A program made the translations under genes and the position numbers. Shown here piece after piece: positions 32,105 to 41,583 of a stretch of 64,000 nt of DNA (the stretch's first letter is position 1; each line of letters begins with the position of its first letter). Source of the DNA: Mesoplasma syrphidae (GTDB lineage: Bacteria > Bacillota_I > Bacilli_A > Mycoplasmatales > Mycoplasmataceae); assembly GCF_002843565.1 (NCBI RefSeq), contig NZ_CP025257.1, positions 124,001 through 188,000 on the forward strand, given 5' to 3'. A model generated the notes under the pieces. It made no database searches. It was not told the origin of the DNA and saw nothing but the letters and a program-made list of their open reading frames with translations.

Positions 32105-34408
32105 ATGAAAAAGTTATTAACCCTATTAGGTGCTGTTGGACTAACAGCAACAGCTGGAGCAGCTGTTGTTGCATGTGGAAATCCAAACAAGGATAAAACA
32201 GTAGATATTAGTGAATTTGCAAAGTTAGTTAAAGCCGAAGCAAATGGCAAACATGAAAGTATTGCTAAAGCTAAAGAAGCAATTGAAAAATTGGATAAAC
32301 CAGAAGGAATTGAAAAAACTATCGTTACTGAAGTTAAAACATCTAACATTAGAGTAGCATTTGTTGCATCAAAAGGTTACAAAACACCGATTCCTTTGGT
32401 AGAAAAATTTGTGGAAAAAGGTCAGACACAGAAAATTTCAACTGATGATGTTCAAACTGCGTTAGATGCTAAAATTAAAGATAAAGAATTTACAGATGCT
32501 GCTGCTGCGATTGCTGCTGCAAAACAAATTTCATTAGCTGAAGGATTAGAGTTAGCTGGTGAACCAACAAATAGTGAACAAACAATTACTATTGTGGTAA
32601 AAGCAAAAGATGGATATGTTCTTAAAGAAGGATCAGAAACAACATTTACAGCTGCATGAAAAGTTGCTGAAACTGAAGTTTCAACTGATAGTGTTCAAAG
32701 TGCGTTAGATGCTAAAGTTAAAGATCAAGAATTTAAAGATGCTGCTGCTGCGATTGCTGCTGCAAAACAAATTTCATTAGCTGAAGGATTAGAGTTAGCT
32801 GGTGAACCAACAAATAGTGAACAAACAATTACTATTGTGGTAAAAGCAAAAGATGGATATGTTCTTAAAGAAGGATCAGAAACAACATTTACAGCTGCAT
32901 GAAAAGTTGCTGAAACTGAAGTTTCAACTGATAGTGTTCAAAGTGCGTTAGATGCTAAAGTTAAAGATCAAAAATTTAAAGATGCTGCTGCTGCGATTGC
33001 TGCTGCAAAACAAATTTCATTAGCTGAAGGATTAGAGTTAGCTGGTGAACCAACAAATAGTGAACAAACAATTACTATTGTGGTAAAAGCAAAAGATGGA
33101 TATGTTCTTAAAGAAGGATCAGAAACAACATTTACAGCTGCATGAAAAGTTGCTGAAACTGAAGTTTCAACTGATAGTGTTCAAAGTGCGTTAGATGCTA
33201 AAGTTAAAGATCAAAAATTTAAAGATGCTGCTGCTGCGATTGCTGCTGCAAAACAAATTTCATTAGCTGAAGGATTAGAGTTAGCTGGTGAACCAACAAA
33301 TAGTGAACAAACAATTACTATTGTGGTAAAAGCAAAAGATGGATATGTTCTTAAAGAAGGATCAGAAACAACATTTACAGCTGCATGAAAAGTTGCTGAA
33401 ACTGAAGTTTCAACTGATAGTGTTCAAAGTGCGTTAGATGCTAAAGTTAAAGATCAAAAATTTAAAGATGCTGCTGCTGCGATTGCTGCTGCAAAACAAA
33501 TTTCATTAGCTGAAGGATTAGAGTTAGCTGGTGAACCAACAAATAGTGAACAAACAATTACTATTGTGGTAAAAGCAAAAGATGGATATGTTCTTAAAGA
33601 AGGATCAGAAACAACATTTACAGCTGCATGAAAAGTTGCTGAAACTGAAGTTTCAACTGATAGTGTTCAAAGTGCGTTAGATGCTAAAGTTAAAGATCAA
33701 AAATTTAAAGATGCTGCTGCTGCGATTGCTGCTGCAAAACAAATTTCATTAGCTGAAGGATTAGAGTTAGCTGGTGAACCAACAAATAGTGAACAAACAA
33801 TTACTATTGTGGTAAAAGCAAAAGATGGATATGTTCTTAAAGAAGGATCAGAAACAACATTTACAGCTGCATGAAAAGTTGCTGAAACTGAAGTTTCAAC
33901 TGATAGTGTTCAAAGTGCGTTAGATGCTAAAGTTAAAGATCAAAAATTTAAAGATGCTGCTGCTGCGATTGCTGCTGCAAAACAAATTTCATTAGCTGAA
34001 GGATTAGAGTTAGCTGGTGAACCAACAAATAGTGAACAAACAATTACTATTGTGGTAAAAGCAAAAGATGGATATGTTCTTAAAGAAGGATCAGAAACAA
34101 CATTTACAGCTGCATGAAAAGTTGCTGAAACTGAAGTTTCAACTGATAGTGTTCAAAGTGCGTTAGATGCTAAAGTTAAAGATCAAAAATTTAAAGATGC
34201 TGCTGCTGCGATTGCTGCTGCAAAACAAATTTCATTAGCTGAAGGATTAGAGTTAGCTGGTGAACCAACAAATAGTGAACAAACAATTACTATTGTGGTA
34301 AAAGCAAAAGATGGATATGTTCTTAAAGAAGGATCAGAAACAACATTTACAGCTGCATGAAAAGTTGCTGAAACTGAAGTTTCAACTGATAGTGTTCAAA
34401 GTAAGTAG
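32105..34408 (+). CDS. Surface lipoprotein built of tandem 81-residue repeats
   Basis: The 767-residue product starts with a lipoprotein signal (MKKLLTLLGAVGLTATAGAA, then VVAC; acylated Cys at about residue 24) after GAAGAGGAAG. A diverged unit (about 30-104) precedes eight units of 81 residues and a 14-residue partial copy that ends in Lys-stop. Each unit has an Ala-rich helix (KDAAAAIAAAKQ), a segment GLELAGEPTNSEQTITIVVK, and ends TTFTAAW with Trp as TGA. The architecture resembles spiralin-like and size-variable surface lipoproteins of mollicutes. The unit length of 243 bp keeps the frame, so copy-number change would alter protein length only. The ligand is unknown. It lies inside the spc operon, between secY and adk. 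Confidence 0.93.
32417..34402 (+). repeat. Tandem array of 243-bp coding repeats
   Basis: The TGA Trp codon that ends each unit recurs at 32657, 32900, 33143, 33386, 33629, 33872, 34115 and 34358, exactly 243 bp apart. Unit 1 (32417-32659) differs in its first 78 bases and matches the others from 32495 on. Units 2-8 (32660-34360) look identical by eye except for a G/A change (Glu in unit 2, Lys later). A 42-base partial copy closes the array (34361-34402). Confidence 0.97.
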
Positions 34409-34485
34409 TACACAGTTAAGATAATTTCTTATATATTAACTTTGAAAATATTTAGAAATAAGAAGACTTTATTTAATTTAACAAA

Positions 34486-34517
34486 GAAAAAAACGGCACA
34501 CGTGCCGTTTTTTTTAT
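34486..34517. terminator. Bidirectional terminator between the lipoprotein and kinase genes
   Basis: AAACGGCA (34491-34498) pairs with TGCCGTTT (34503-34510) around CACG, with A and T runs outside on both sides, so it can serve both convergent genes. Confidence 0.88.
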
Positions 34518-34575
34518 GAAAATACTTGGCTTTCGCTATTTTTTGCTCTACTTTATGCAGTGTTTATCATTTGTA

Positions 34576-35121
34576 TTATTTAGACCATTGCAATATTTTC
34601 GCTATTTTTTTATATTTATATTTGGTTTCCCTTATTGAATTAAGTTTCAATACTTGACACTTCTTATTATTCATTTCTCTAGTATGTGCTAAATAAGTTC
34701 CACCTTCATTAGGATTCAAATTAGTATAATATCTACGAGATCACTCAATAAATTCATTTGTATAATTGTCATTTTCGTCAATCTCTAAAGCATCTTTTCC
34801 ATAACGAGCAATTTCCCGTTCAATTAATCGCTGCATACGAGTTTCTTCATCAAGGTATAAAAAGACTAATAAATCAACATCAGCAAAACCTTCCTTATAT
34901 CAGCTATAAGTTGAGCCAGCTACAATATAGCTATCAATATTTTCTGTGTCTTGCTTATACAATGCAATTTTTTCTTCAACAGTATTTTTAACAGTTTCAT
35001 TTGTTCCGGATTTTCAATAATATGAATCAGTATCAATTCATTTAATATTGTGCTTTTCAGCAATATATTGAGCTAAAGTAGTTTTGCCAGTTGCGCTAGC
35101 TCCAATGATTTGAATTTTCAT
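34576..35121 (-). CDS. P-loop nucleotide kinase-like ATPase (AAA/FlaR-like)
   Basis: The 181-residue cytoplasmic protein has a Walker A motif GASATGKTT at residues 7-15, followed by a pattern (KWIDTDSYYWKSG) like that of FlaR/topology-modulation and adenylate-kinase-like ATPases. A later Arg-rich stretch (RMQRLIEREIARYG) may be the lid region. The substrate is unknown; a small-molecule or nucleoside kinase is likely. The minus-strand start follows a strong GGAGG site. Trp is mostly TGA, with TGG near the C-terminus. It lies in the island that splits secY from adk and faces the repeat lipoprotein. Confidence 0.85.
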
Positions 35122-35155
35122 TTAAACCTCCGTTGTTATTTATAATTATAATATA

Positions 35156-35184
35156 TTGAAAAGACATTACCTTATAATTATAAT
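35156..35184 (+). promoter_or_regulatory. Promoter of the adk-rplQ operon
   Basis: TTGAAA (35156-35161) and TATAAT (35179-35184) are spaced by exactly 17 bp. A second TATAAT adjoins at 35173-35178, and the TATAATTATAAT pattern also occurs at 35141-35153, where it may serve the divergent kinase gene on the other strand. This promoter restores transcription of the spc and alpha genes beyond the island. Confidence 0.75.
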
Positions 35185-35283
35185 AATCAAAATATTTTTA
35201 TTAATATAGCTTTTTTTAGTTAAGATAAAAGTTAAAATAGTAATATAGATTCATGAGAGAGAATCATAGAAGAAGGACTTAAA

Positions 35284-35925
35284 ATGAATATAATGTTATT
35301 AGGAGCACCTGGTTCGGGAAAAGGGACACAGGCTGAAAAATTAGTAGCACGTTTGGGATATATACAATTTTCAACTGGAGATCTTATGCGTAAACAAATT
35401 ACAGATCAAACTAGTTTAGGATTGGAATGTGCTAAATATATGAATGAAGGAAAACTAGTGCCTGACAAGATTGTTAATGCAATTGTAAAAGACTATTTGA
35501 AATCTAACAGTAATAAATTAATATTTGATGGTTTTCCAAGAACTTTGGAACAAGCTTTAGAATTGGAAAAAATGTTGGCTGAAGTCGATTCTAAAATGGA
35601 TAGAGTAATTTACATTGATGTTGCTAAAGAAATTATATTAAAAAGAATTTCTGGAAGAATTATTTGTCCAATATGCAAAGTTAGTTATCATATTGAAACT
35701 CGCAAACCCCTTGTTGAAGGAATTTGTGATAATGATGGAGCTGCTTTAGTTCGTCGCCCCGACGATTCTCCAGAAAAAGTAGCTGTCCGTTTAAAAACAT
35801 ATGAAGCTGATACAAAACCGTTAATTGATTTCTATAGTAATAAACCAGGATTTATTCATATTGAAGAGGCAGCTGAACTAGATGGTGAAATTGTTTATAA
35901 TATGATAGAAGAAGCACTAATTTAA
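35284..35925 (+). CDS. adk: Adenylate kinase
   Basis: The enzyme interconverts 2 ADP with ATP and AMP. The 213-residue product has the P-loop GAPGSGKGT (7-15), the AMP site FDGFPRTLEQA and a lid domain with CPIC and a second pair CDND, a likely zinc site. The start follows AGAAGGACTT. It normally follows secY directly; here the island intervenes. map follows after 2 bp. Confidence 0.98.
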   Translation: MNIMLLGAPGSGKGTQAEKLVARLGYIQFSTGDLMRKQITDQTSLGLECAKYMNEGKLVPDKIVNAIVKDYLKSNSNKLIFDGFPRTLEQALELEKMLAEVDSKMDRVIYIDVAKEIILKRISGRIICPICKVSYHIETRKPLVEGICDNDGAALVRRPDDSPEKVAVRLKTYEADTKPLIDFYSNKPGFIHIEEAAELDGEIVYNMIEEALI

Positions 35926-35927
35926 TA

Positions 35928-36683
35928 ATGGTAACTATTAAAACACTTGAAGAAATCAATAAAATGCGTGTTGCTGGACAAGTATTATCAGAAGCAGTTC
36001 AGATGCTAAAAGAAATGTGTCAAGTTGGTATAAATTGTTTGGACCTTGATAAAGCATTCGAAAAATTTATTTTAGCAAAAGGATGCACTTCAAACTTTAA
36101 AGGTTATGGTGGTTTTCCTAAAACTATTTGTATTTCAATTAATGATCAATTAGTTCACGGAATTCCTCAAGATAGAATTTTAGAAGATGGTGATATTGTT
36201 AGTATAGATACAGGTTGTGTCTATCAAGGTTATCATGCAGATTCTGCATTTACTAAAATAGTTGGTACCCCAAAAGATGAAAAACATGCTATACTTATAG
36301 AGGTGACTGAAAAATCTCTTGAACTTGCAATCGCGCAAGTAAAACCGGGAACAAGAATCGGAACAATTGGATCAACAATTCAAAAATATGTTGAGTCATT
36401 TGGCTTTGGTGTTCCTCGAGATTATACTGGACATGGAATTGGTACAGAAATGCACGAAGAGCCATACGTACCAAATTATGGTACTCCAGACACTGGTATG
36501 AGATTGCAACCGGGAATGGTAATTGCTATTGAGCCAATGGTTCAGATAGGAACGTTCAAGACAAAGGTTGCATCTGATAAATGAACAGTGTATTCAGCAG
36601 ACCACAGTATGGCTGCACACTTTGAACATACTATTTTAGTAACTGATAGTGGTAGCGAAGTTTTAACTCGTTATAAGGATTAG
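35928..36683 (+). CDS. map: Methionine aminopeptidase, type I
   Basis: This metalloenzyme removes the initiator methionine from nascent proteins. The 251-residue product has the metal ligands in [30 protein letters not shown] and AIEPM. One TGA (36582) encodes Trp. It follows adk by 2 bp without a strong site of its own, suggesting coupling, and infA follows after 10 bp. Confidence 0.97.
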
Positions 36684-36693
36684 GAGATTTAAT

Positions 36694-36933
36694 ATGGCAA
36701 AAGAAGCAGAAATGGAATTTGAAGGTACGGTTGTTGAAGTGTTGCCTAGTGCACAATTCAAAGTACAACTGGAAAACGGCATAGTTATCGATGCACACGT
36801 GTCAGGTAAAATCCGAATGCATTACATTCGCATCTTACCTGGAGATAAGGTAACAGTCGTGATATCACCATACGACATGACACGTGGAAGAATTACATTT
36901 AGAACAATCGCTAAGCGAAATACTAATTCGTAA
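36694..36933 (+). CDS. infA: Translation initiation factor IF-1
   Basis: IF-1 binds the A site during initiation. The 79-residue product is an OB-fold protein with [20 protein letters not shown] and the typical [20 protein letters not shown]. It is a few residues longer than usual because of the N-terminal KEAEM and the C-terminal tail. The start follows TAGGAGA. Confidence 0.97.
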   Translation: MAKEAEMEFEGTVVEVLPSAQFKVQLENGIVIDAHVSGKIRMHYIRILPGDKVTVVISPYDMTRGRITFRTIAKRNTNS

Positions 36934-36957
36934 TTACACAATATAAGATATAAATTT

Positions 36958-36981
36958 AATTAATCGGGTTTCCGATTAATT
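36958..36981 (+). promoter_or_regulatory. Hairpin in the infA-rpmJ spacer
   Basis: ATTAATCGG pairs with CCGATTAAT (9 bp perfect, plus one A-T pair) around GTTT. It is followed by only a mixed T-rich stretch, so it may be a weak terminator or attenuator or an mRNA processing site that lowers expression of the genes below. Confidence 0.6.
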
Positions 36982-37023
36982 TGTTGCTTTTTAAAAGGCA
37001 AAACGAATACGGAGGTTCAAACG

Positions 37024-37137
37024 ATGAAAGTAAGATCATCAGTCAAAACAATGTGCGACAGCTGTCGTGTTATTAGACGTAAAGGCCGCGTAATGATTAT
37101 TTGTGCTCAACCAAAACACAAACAAAGACAAGGTTAA
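37024..37137 (+). CDS. rpmJ: 50S ribosomal protein L36
   Basis: The 37-residue product [17 protein letters not shown]... is the zinc-ribbon L36, with three cysteines (two in CDSC, one in IICAQPKH) and the following histidine as ligands. The start follows ACGGAGG. Its short length hides it from simple ORF screens. rpsM follows after 51 bp. Confidence 0.97.
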   Translation: MKVRSSVKTMCDSCRVIRRKGRVMIICAQPKHKQRQG

Positions 37138-37188
37138 TTCGTTTAAAAAGAGATTAAATTAACAATAGTTAAGAAAGGAATACGTAAT

Positions 37189-37554
37189 ATGGCTCGTATT
37201 AGTGGGGTAGAAATACCAAATGATAAAAGAGTTGTGATTTCATTAACTTACATTTATGGAGTTGGGTTATCAACATCTCAAAACATTTTAGCTAAATTAA
37301 ACATTAGCGAAGATGTTCGTGTTAAAGATTTAACAGAAGAACAAATTAAAGCTATTTCTACAGAATTGGCTTCAGTAAAAACTGAAGGTGAATTACGTAG
37401 AGAAGTATCATTAAATATCAAGCGTTTAATGGAAATTGGAAGTTACAGAGGGTTAAGACACCGTAAGGGTCTTCCAGTAAGAGGGCAATCAAGTAAAACT
37501 AATGCTAGAACTGCTAAAGGACCAAGAAAAACTGTAGCTAATAAGAAAAAATAG
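37189..37554 (+). CDS. rpsM: 30S ribosomal protein S13
   Basis: S13 lies in the head of the small subunit and contacts L5 and P-site tRNA. The 121-residue product begins [15 protein letters not shown] and has [17 protein letters not shown] with the conserved basic tail [12 protein letters not shown]. The start follows AGAAAGGAA. Confidence 0.98.
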   Translation: MARISGVEIPNDKRVVISLTYIYGVGLSTSQNILAKLNISEDVRVKDLTEEQIKAISTELASVKTEGELRREVSLNIKRLMEIGSYRGLRHRKGLPVRGQSSKTNARTAKGPRKTVANKKK

Positions 37555-37572
37555 GTAGAAGGAGAATAGATT

Positions 37573-37962
37573 ATGGCAAACCAAAAATCACAAGGTAAAA
37601 AAAGAATCAAAAAAAATATTCCTAAAGGTATCGCTCACATTCACTCTACTTTTAACAACACAATTGTTACTATTAGTGATGAAAAAGGGAATGTACTTTC
37701 ATGATCAAGTGCTGGTGCATTAGGATTCAAAGGTTCTAAAAAATCTACACCTTACGCTGCTCAAATGATTTCAGAAGCAGCATCAAAAGGTGCAATGGAT
37801 AATGGGGTTAAAACCGTATCTGTAGAAGTTAAAGGTCCAGGACCAGGAAGAGATGCTGCTGTTAGAGCACTTCAAATTGCTGGGTTAGAAATTACTTCAA
37901 TTAAAGATACTACACCAATTCCACACAACGGAGTGCGTCCAAGAAAACGCCCAAGAGGTTAA
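37573..37962 (+). CDS. rpsK: 30S ribosomal protein S11
   Basis: S11 lies on the platform near the exit site. The 129-residue product has [15 protein letters not shown] and the C-terminal signature [14 protein letters not shown]. One TGA encodes Trp in VLSWSSAG. The start follows AGAAGGAGAA; the stop is 1 bp before rpoA. Confidence 0.98.
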
Positions 37963-37963
37963 T

Positions 37964-38917
37964 ATGAAACAATTTATGAGACCGGAATTCACTCTTTTAA
38001 AAGAAGAGCAAGACAAATCATACGGGAAATTTATGGTTGAACCTCTAGAAAGAGGTTTTGGAACCACTTTAGGAAATGCAGTTAGAAGAACTCTTCTATC
38101 AGCAACTCCAGGAGCAAGCGTCTACGCAATTAAAATTGCTGGAGCATCACATGAATTTACATCAATCCCAGGGATTGTTGAAAATGTTTCACGTATTATT
38201 TTAAACATCAAACAATTGGTATTAAAAATTGATGCTAATATCTACACTGACGAAGAAGTTGCTGAATTAAAAATTTTAACTACAACAACTGGAGCAGTTA
38301 CAGGGGGAGATTTATTACTTCCAACTGGAGTTGAGGTTCTGAATAAGGATTTACACATTGCAACTGTTGCAGATGGAGGAGTTTTAGATTTAGTACTATT
38401 TGCTAAAAACTCACGTGGGTATAAATCATTTAAAGATAATACTAAGGAAAAAAACTTAGAAGTTGGAGCAATAACAATTGACTCAAACTACTCACCAATC
38501 TTGAAAGTAGCTTATAGTGTAGATTCAACAAAAATTGGTCGTTCAATAGATTTAGAAAAATTGGAAATTGAAGTAACAACTGATGGTTCAATTTCAGCTG
38601 TCGAAGCAATTTCAATAGCAGCGAAAGTTTTAGTTGCTCATTTAGAATTTTTCATTAACTTAAACCAAGAAATTAATGGTTTGGAAGTTATTGGAGTAAC
38701 TGATGAAGATGAAAAAGAGCTTGATAAAACTGTTGAGGAATTAGATTTTACTCAAAGAAGTTTAAATTGTTTAAAACGCGCTGGAATTGACACATTAAGA
38801 GAGTTAGTTTCAAAATCAGAAGATGAAATTCAAGAGATCAGAAATCTTGGACGTAAATCATTAAAAGAAATTAAAGATAAAGTTGCTCAATTGGGGTTAA
38901 CTTTCAAACAAGTTTAA
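37964..38917 (+). CDS. rpoA: DNA-directed RNA polymerase subunit alpha
   Basis: The alpha dimer nucleates RNA polymerase assembly. The 317-residue product has the N-terminal domain motif GFGTTLGNAVRRTLLSATPG and a complete C-terminal domain (SLNCLKRAGIDTLRELV, EIRNLGRKSLKEI) able to contact DNA and activators. The start lies 1 bp after rpsK. Confidence 0.99.
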   Translation: MKQFMRPEFTLLKEEQDKSYGKFMVEPLERGFGTTLGNAVRRTLLSATPGASVYAIKIAGASHEFTSIPGIVENVSRIILNIKQLVLKIDANIYTDEEVAELKILTTTTGAVTGGDLLLPTGVEVLNKDLHIATVADGGVLDLVLFAKNSRGYKSFKDNTKEKNLEVGAITIDSNYSPILKVAYSVDSTKIGRSIDLEKLEIEVTTDGSISAVEAISIAAKVLVAHLEFFINLNQEINGLEVIGVTDEDEKELDKTVEELDFTQRSLNCLKRAGIDTLRELVSKSEDEIQEIRNLGRKSLKEIKDKVAQLGLTFKQV

Positions 38918-38938
38918 TAGAAAAAGGGGGTACGAACA

Positions 38939-39298
38939 ATGTCATATATTCAAAAAAGAGGTCAAAATACGGCTTGAAGAATTGCATTAATGCGTAACTT
39001 AACTACTGAACTTATCGTCTCTGAACGTTTAGAAATCACAGAAACAAGAGCTAAAGAATTAAGAAAACACTTTGATCACATGGTGACTTTAGCAAAACGT
39101 GGTGATTTACATGCACGTCGTCAAGCAGCTGCTTGATTAAGAGATGTAGAAGTTTCAGACAAGGAAACAGCATTGCAAAAACTATTTACAGATATAGCTA
39201 AAAAATACAAAACAAGAAACGGTGGATACACAAGAATTCTTAAATTAGATAACCGTAAAGGTGATAATGCACCAATCGTAATTATCGAATTAGTATAG
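38939..39298 (+). CDS. rplQ: 50S ribosomal protein L17
   Basis: L17 is the last protein of the alpha operon. The 119-residue product has [20 protein letters not shown] (Trp as TGA), [20 protein letters not shown] and the C-terminal [16 protein letters not shown]. The start follows AAAAGGGGG. A strong terminator follows the stop. Confidence 0.98.
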
Positions 39299-39302
39299 TC
39301 TC

Positions 39303-39337
39303 AAAAAAATAGGACCAAAACCGGTCTTATTTTTTTG
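39303..39337 (+). terminator. Terminator of the ribosomal gene string
   Basis: AATAGGACC (39308-39316) pairs with GGTCTTATT (39323-39331), with one G-T wobble, around AAAACC. It has flanking A and T runs. Confidence 0.88.
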
Positions 39338-39362
39338 TTTCGTGGGATTTGTAGTTTATAAT
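39335..39362 (+). promoter_or_regulatory. Likely promoter of the ECF operon
   Basis: A perfect TATAAT lies at 39357-39362 with a weak TTGTTT at 39335-39340 (16-bp spacer), overlapping the end of the rplQ terminator. Confidence 0.45.
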
Positions 39363-39395
39363 ATTTATAAAATAGAAATATAATATGGAGGAAAA

Positions 39396-40622
39396 ATGAA
39401 AAAACTATTTACAGAGTTTTATAAAACTAATTTAAATGACCAAGACCTAAATGAATTTAAAATAATTTTGAATAAGTTTTATATTGAAACTACAGAAAAA
39501 AGCAATACTTTTTACGCTTTGAAAGATAAATATGCTAATCGTCAAATCACAAAAGAAGAATTACAAAAAGCACGTTTGGAATATCGCGCAGTTAAAAATG
39601 AGTTTGCTAAAGTAACACAAAATAATGCTTTTAAAATTAATCTTAATAATGCCAGAAACTTATTAAAGGCAGCGAAAAAGACTAAGGCCGCTATTGATAT
39701 TCAAAAGGCTCAAGAAGAGTATGTAATTGCTAAGCATTTGTATGATGAGGCAAAGTTAGTAATTAAGGAAAAAGGTCGTGGAGCGTCATTAGCAAAAGTA
39801 TCTGAAAACGCTTTAGAAGTTCGCCATCTGTCATTTAAATATTCTCCAGATTTTCCTTATGCATTAAAAGATGTTAATTTTGATATCAAACATGGGGAAT
39901 ATGTAACGATTATTGGACATAATGGTTCTGGTAAATCGACATTGTCAAAATTGCTAATTGGAGTACTATCAGCTGAAGAAGGAGATATTAAAGTTTTTGG
40001 TAATTTAATGACTAAAAATAACTTGGATCAAATTCGTCGCTTTTTAGGAATTGTTTTTCAAAATCCTGATAATCAGTTTATTGGTTCAACAGTTGAAGCT
40101 GATATTGCTTTTGGATTAGAAAATAAGCGTGTTAATCCTGAAGACATGCGTGAAATTATTATTGAAGCAGCTAGCAAAGTACGCATGGAAAACTTTTTGG
40201 ATAAAGAGCCTTTAAACTTAAGCGGGGGTCAAAAACAACGTGTGGCAATTGCTTCGACATTGGCATTAAATCCTGACATTATTATTTTTGATGAGGCCAC
40301 AAGTATGTTAGATCCAAAAGGTAATCGTGAAATTAAAGAAATTATGGTGGAATTGCGTAATACAGGACTCAAAACAATAATTTCAATTACCCATGATATG
40401 GATGAAATTTTGAATGCAGATAAGGTAATTGTAATGAATGGTGGTCGTTTAGAAAAAATGGGAACTCCAGAAGAAATTTTAAAAGATAAAGAATACTTAA
40501 GATCTCGTCATTTAGATATTCCATTTTTAGCAACAGTTGAAGAAGCTTTGGAAAATGTTGGGGTTAAAGTTCAACATTCCAAAAATATGGATGAGTTGGT
40601 GAAACAAATATGCAAAAAATAA
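39396..40622 (+). CDS. ecfA1: ECF transporter ATPase A1 with an N-terminal extension
   Basis: This is one of the two ATPases that power group II ECF vitamin transporters. The 408-residue product is about 130 longer than the norm. Residues 1-135 are a charged helical extension ([19 protein letters not shown]); the ABC domain starts at about 138. Walker A is GHNGSGKST (174-182), the signature LSGGQKQR begins at 275, and Walker B is [14 protein letters not shown]. The Q-loop ([10 protein letters not shown]) is typical of EcfA1. The start follows GGAGGAA. The stop overlaps ecfA2 by 13 bases. Confidence 0.96.
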   Translation: MKKLFTEFYKTNLNDQDLNEFKIILNKFYIETTEKSNTFYALKDKYANRQITKEELQKARLEYRAVKNEFAKVTQNNAFKINLNNARNLLKAAKKTKAAIDIQKAQEEYVIAKHLYDEAKLVIKEKGRGASLAKVSENALEVRHLSFKYSPDFPYALKDVNFDIKHGEYVTIIGHNGSGKSTLSKLLIGVLSAEEGDIKVFGNLMTKNNLDQIRRFLGIVFQNPDNQFIGSTVEADIAFGLENKRVNPEDMREIIIEAASKVRMENFLDKEPLNLSGGQKQRVAIASTLALNPDIIIFDEATSMLDPKGNREIKEIMVELRNTGLKTIISITHDMDEILNADKVIVMNGGRLEKMGTPEEILKDKEYLRSRHLDIPFLATVEEALENVGVKVQHSKNMDELVKQICKK

Positions 40623-41569
40623 CAAAAGCAGACAAAGCTTTGCAAAAAAAATACATGGATCAAATTAAAGCAGAACGTAAAGTTAAGAAAAAGTACGATT
40701 ACTCTGGTGATATTGTTTTGGAAAATGTTTCTTATACATATTCTAAAAATTCACCATTTGAATTTCGTGCTTTGGATAATGCTCATTTAACTTTATCAGC
40801 GGGCATTATTACCTGTGTAATTGGAACAACAGGGTCTGGAAAGTCAACAATGATTCAATTAACTAATGGATTATTGACAACTGAAACTGGACGTACTGTA
40901 ATTGGAGATTATCAAATTCCTGCGGCAATGAAAAAAATTAAAGAGGTTAAAGAATTGCGTAAAGAGATTGGTCTTGTTTTTCAATTTCCGGAGTATCAAT
41001 TATTTAAAGATACAGTTGAAAAGGACATTTCCTTTGGTCCTATTAACATGGGTGGAAATAAACAAGAGGCATTAGCAGCAGTTCCAAAATTGTTAGAACT
41101 AGTGCAATTGCCAGCTGATTACTTAACTCGCTCGCCTTTCGAGCTTAGCGGAGGTCAAAAACGTCGTGTAGCGATTGCTGGAATTATTGCAATGGATGGA
41201 AATACTTTAGTATTAGATGAACCAACTGGAGGATTAGATCCTCAAGGTGAAGATGATTTTATGAAATTATTTAAGCGCTTAAATATTGAACAAGGAAAAC
41301 GTATCATTATGGTTACTCATAATATGGATCAAGTGCTAAAAATTGCCGACCAAGTTGTAGTTTTACATGAAGGTAAATTAATTGCTAAAGGAACACCGTT
41401 TGAAATATTTTCAAACCAAGAAATGTTAGAGAGAATTGAAATAGAGCCGCCAAAACTTTATCGTTTAATGTATAAATTAAGAGCTGAAGGAATTGATATT
41501 TTAAATAAACATGTAAGAACTGTAGAAGACTTTGCTCGTGAGTATCGTTTGGCTACTGCAGAAGAATAG
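40610..41569 (+). CDS. ecfA2: ECF transporter ATPase A2
   Basis: The second ECF ATPase has 319 residues: Walker [10 protein letters not shown] (72-80), Q-loop [10 protein letters not shown], signature [13 protein letters not shown] and Walker [13 protein letters not shown]. The Q-loop and Walker B sequences are diagnostic for EcfA2. A 40-residue basic N-terminal stretch precedes the domain. It pairs with EcfA1 and EcfT to serve several substrate-binding S components encoded elsewhere. Confidence 0.97.
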   Translation: MQKITKADKALQKKYMDQIKAERKVKKKYDYSGDIVLENVSYTYSKNSPFEFRALDNAHLTLSAGIITCVIGTTGSGKSTMIQLTNGLLTTETGRTVIGDYQIPAAMKKIKEVKELRKEIGLVFQFPEYQLFKDTVEKDISFGPINMGGNKQEALAAVPKLLELVQLPADYLTRSPFELSGGQKRRVAIAGIIAMDGNTLVLDEPTGGLDPQGEDDFMKLFKRLNIEQGKRIIMVTHNMDQVLKIADQVVVLHEGKLIAKGTPFEIFSNQEMLERIEIEPPKLYRLMYKLRAEGIDILNKHVRTVEDFAREYRLATAEE

Positions 41570-41583
41570 GAAGAGGCATAGAT

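Noticed and set aside
32417-34402. Tandem repeats as a CRISPR array
   Set aside because: The 243-bp units are contiguous, coding and in frame, with no unique spacers and no cas genes nearby.
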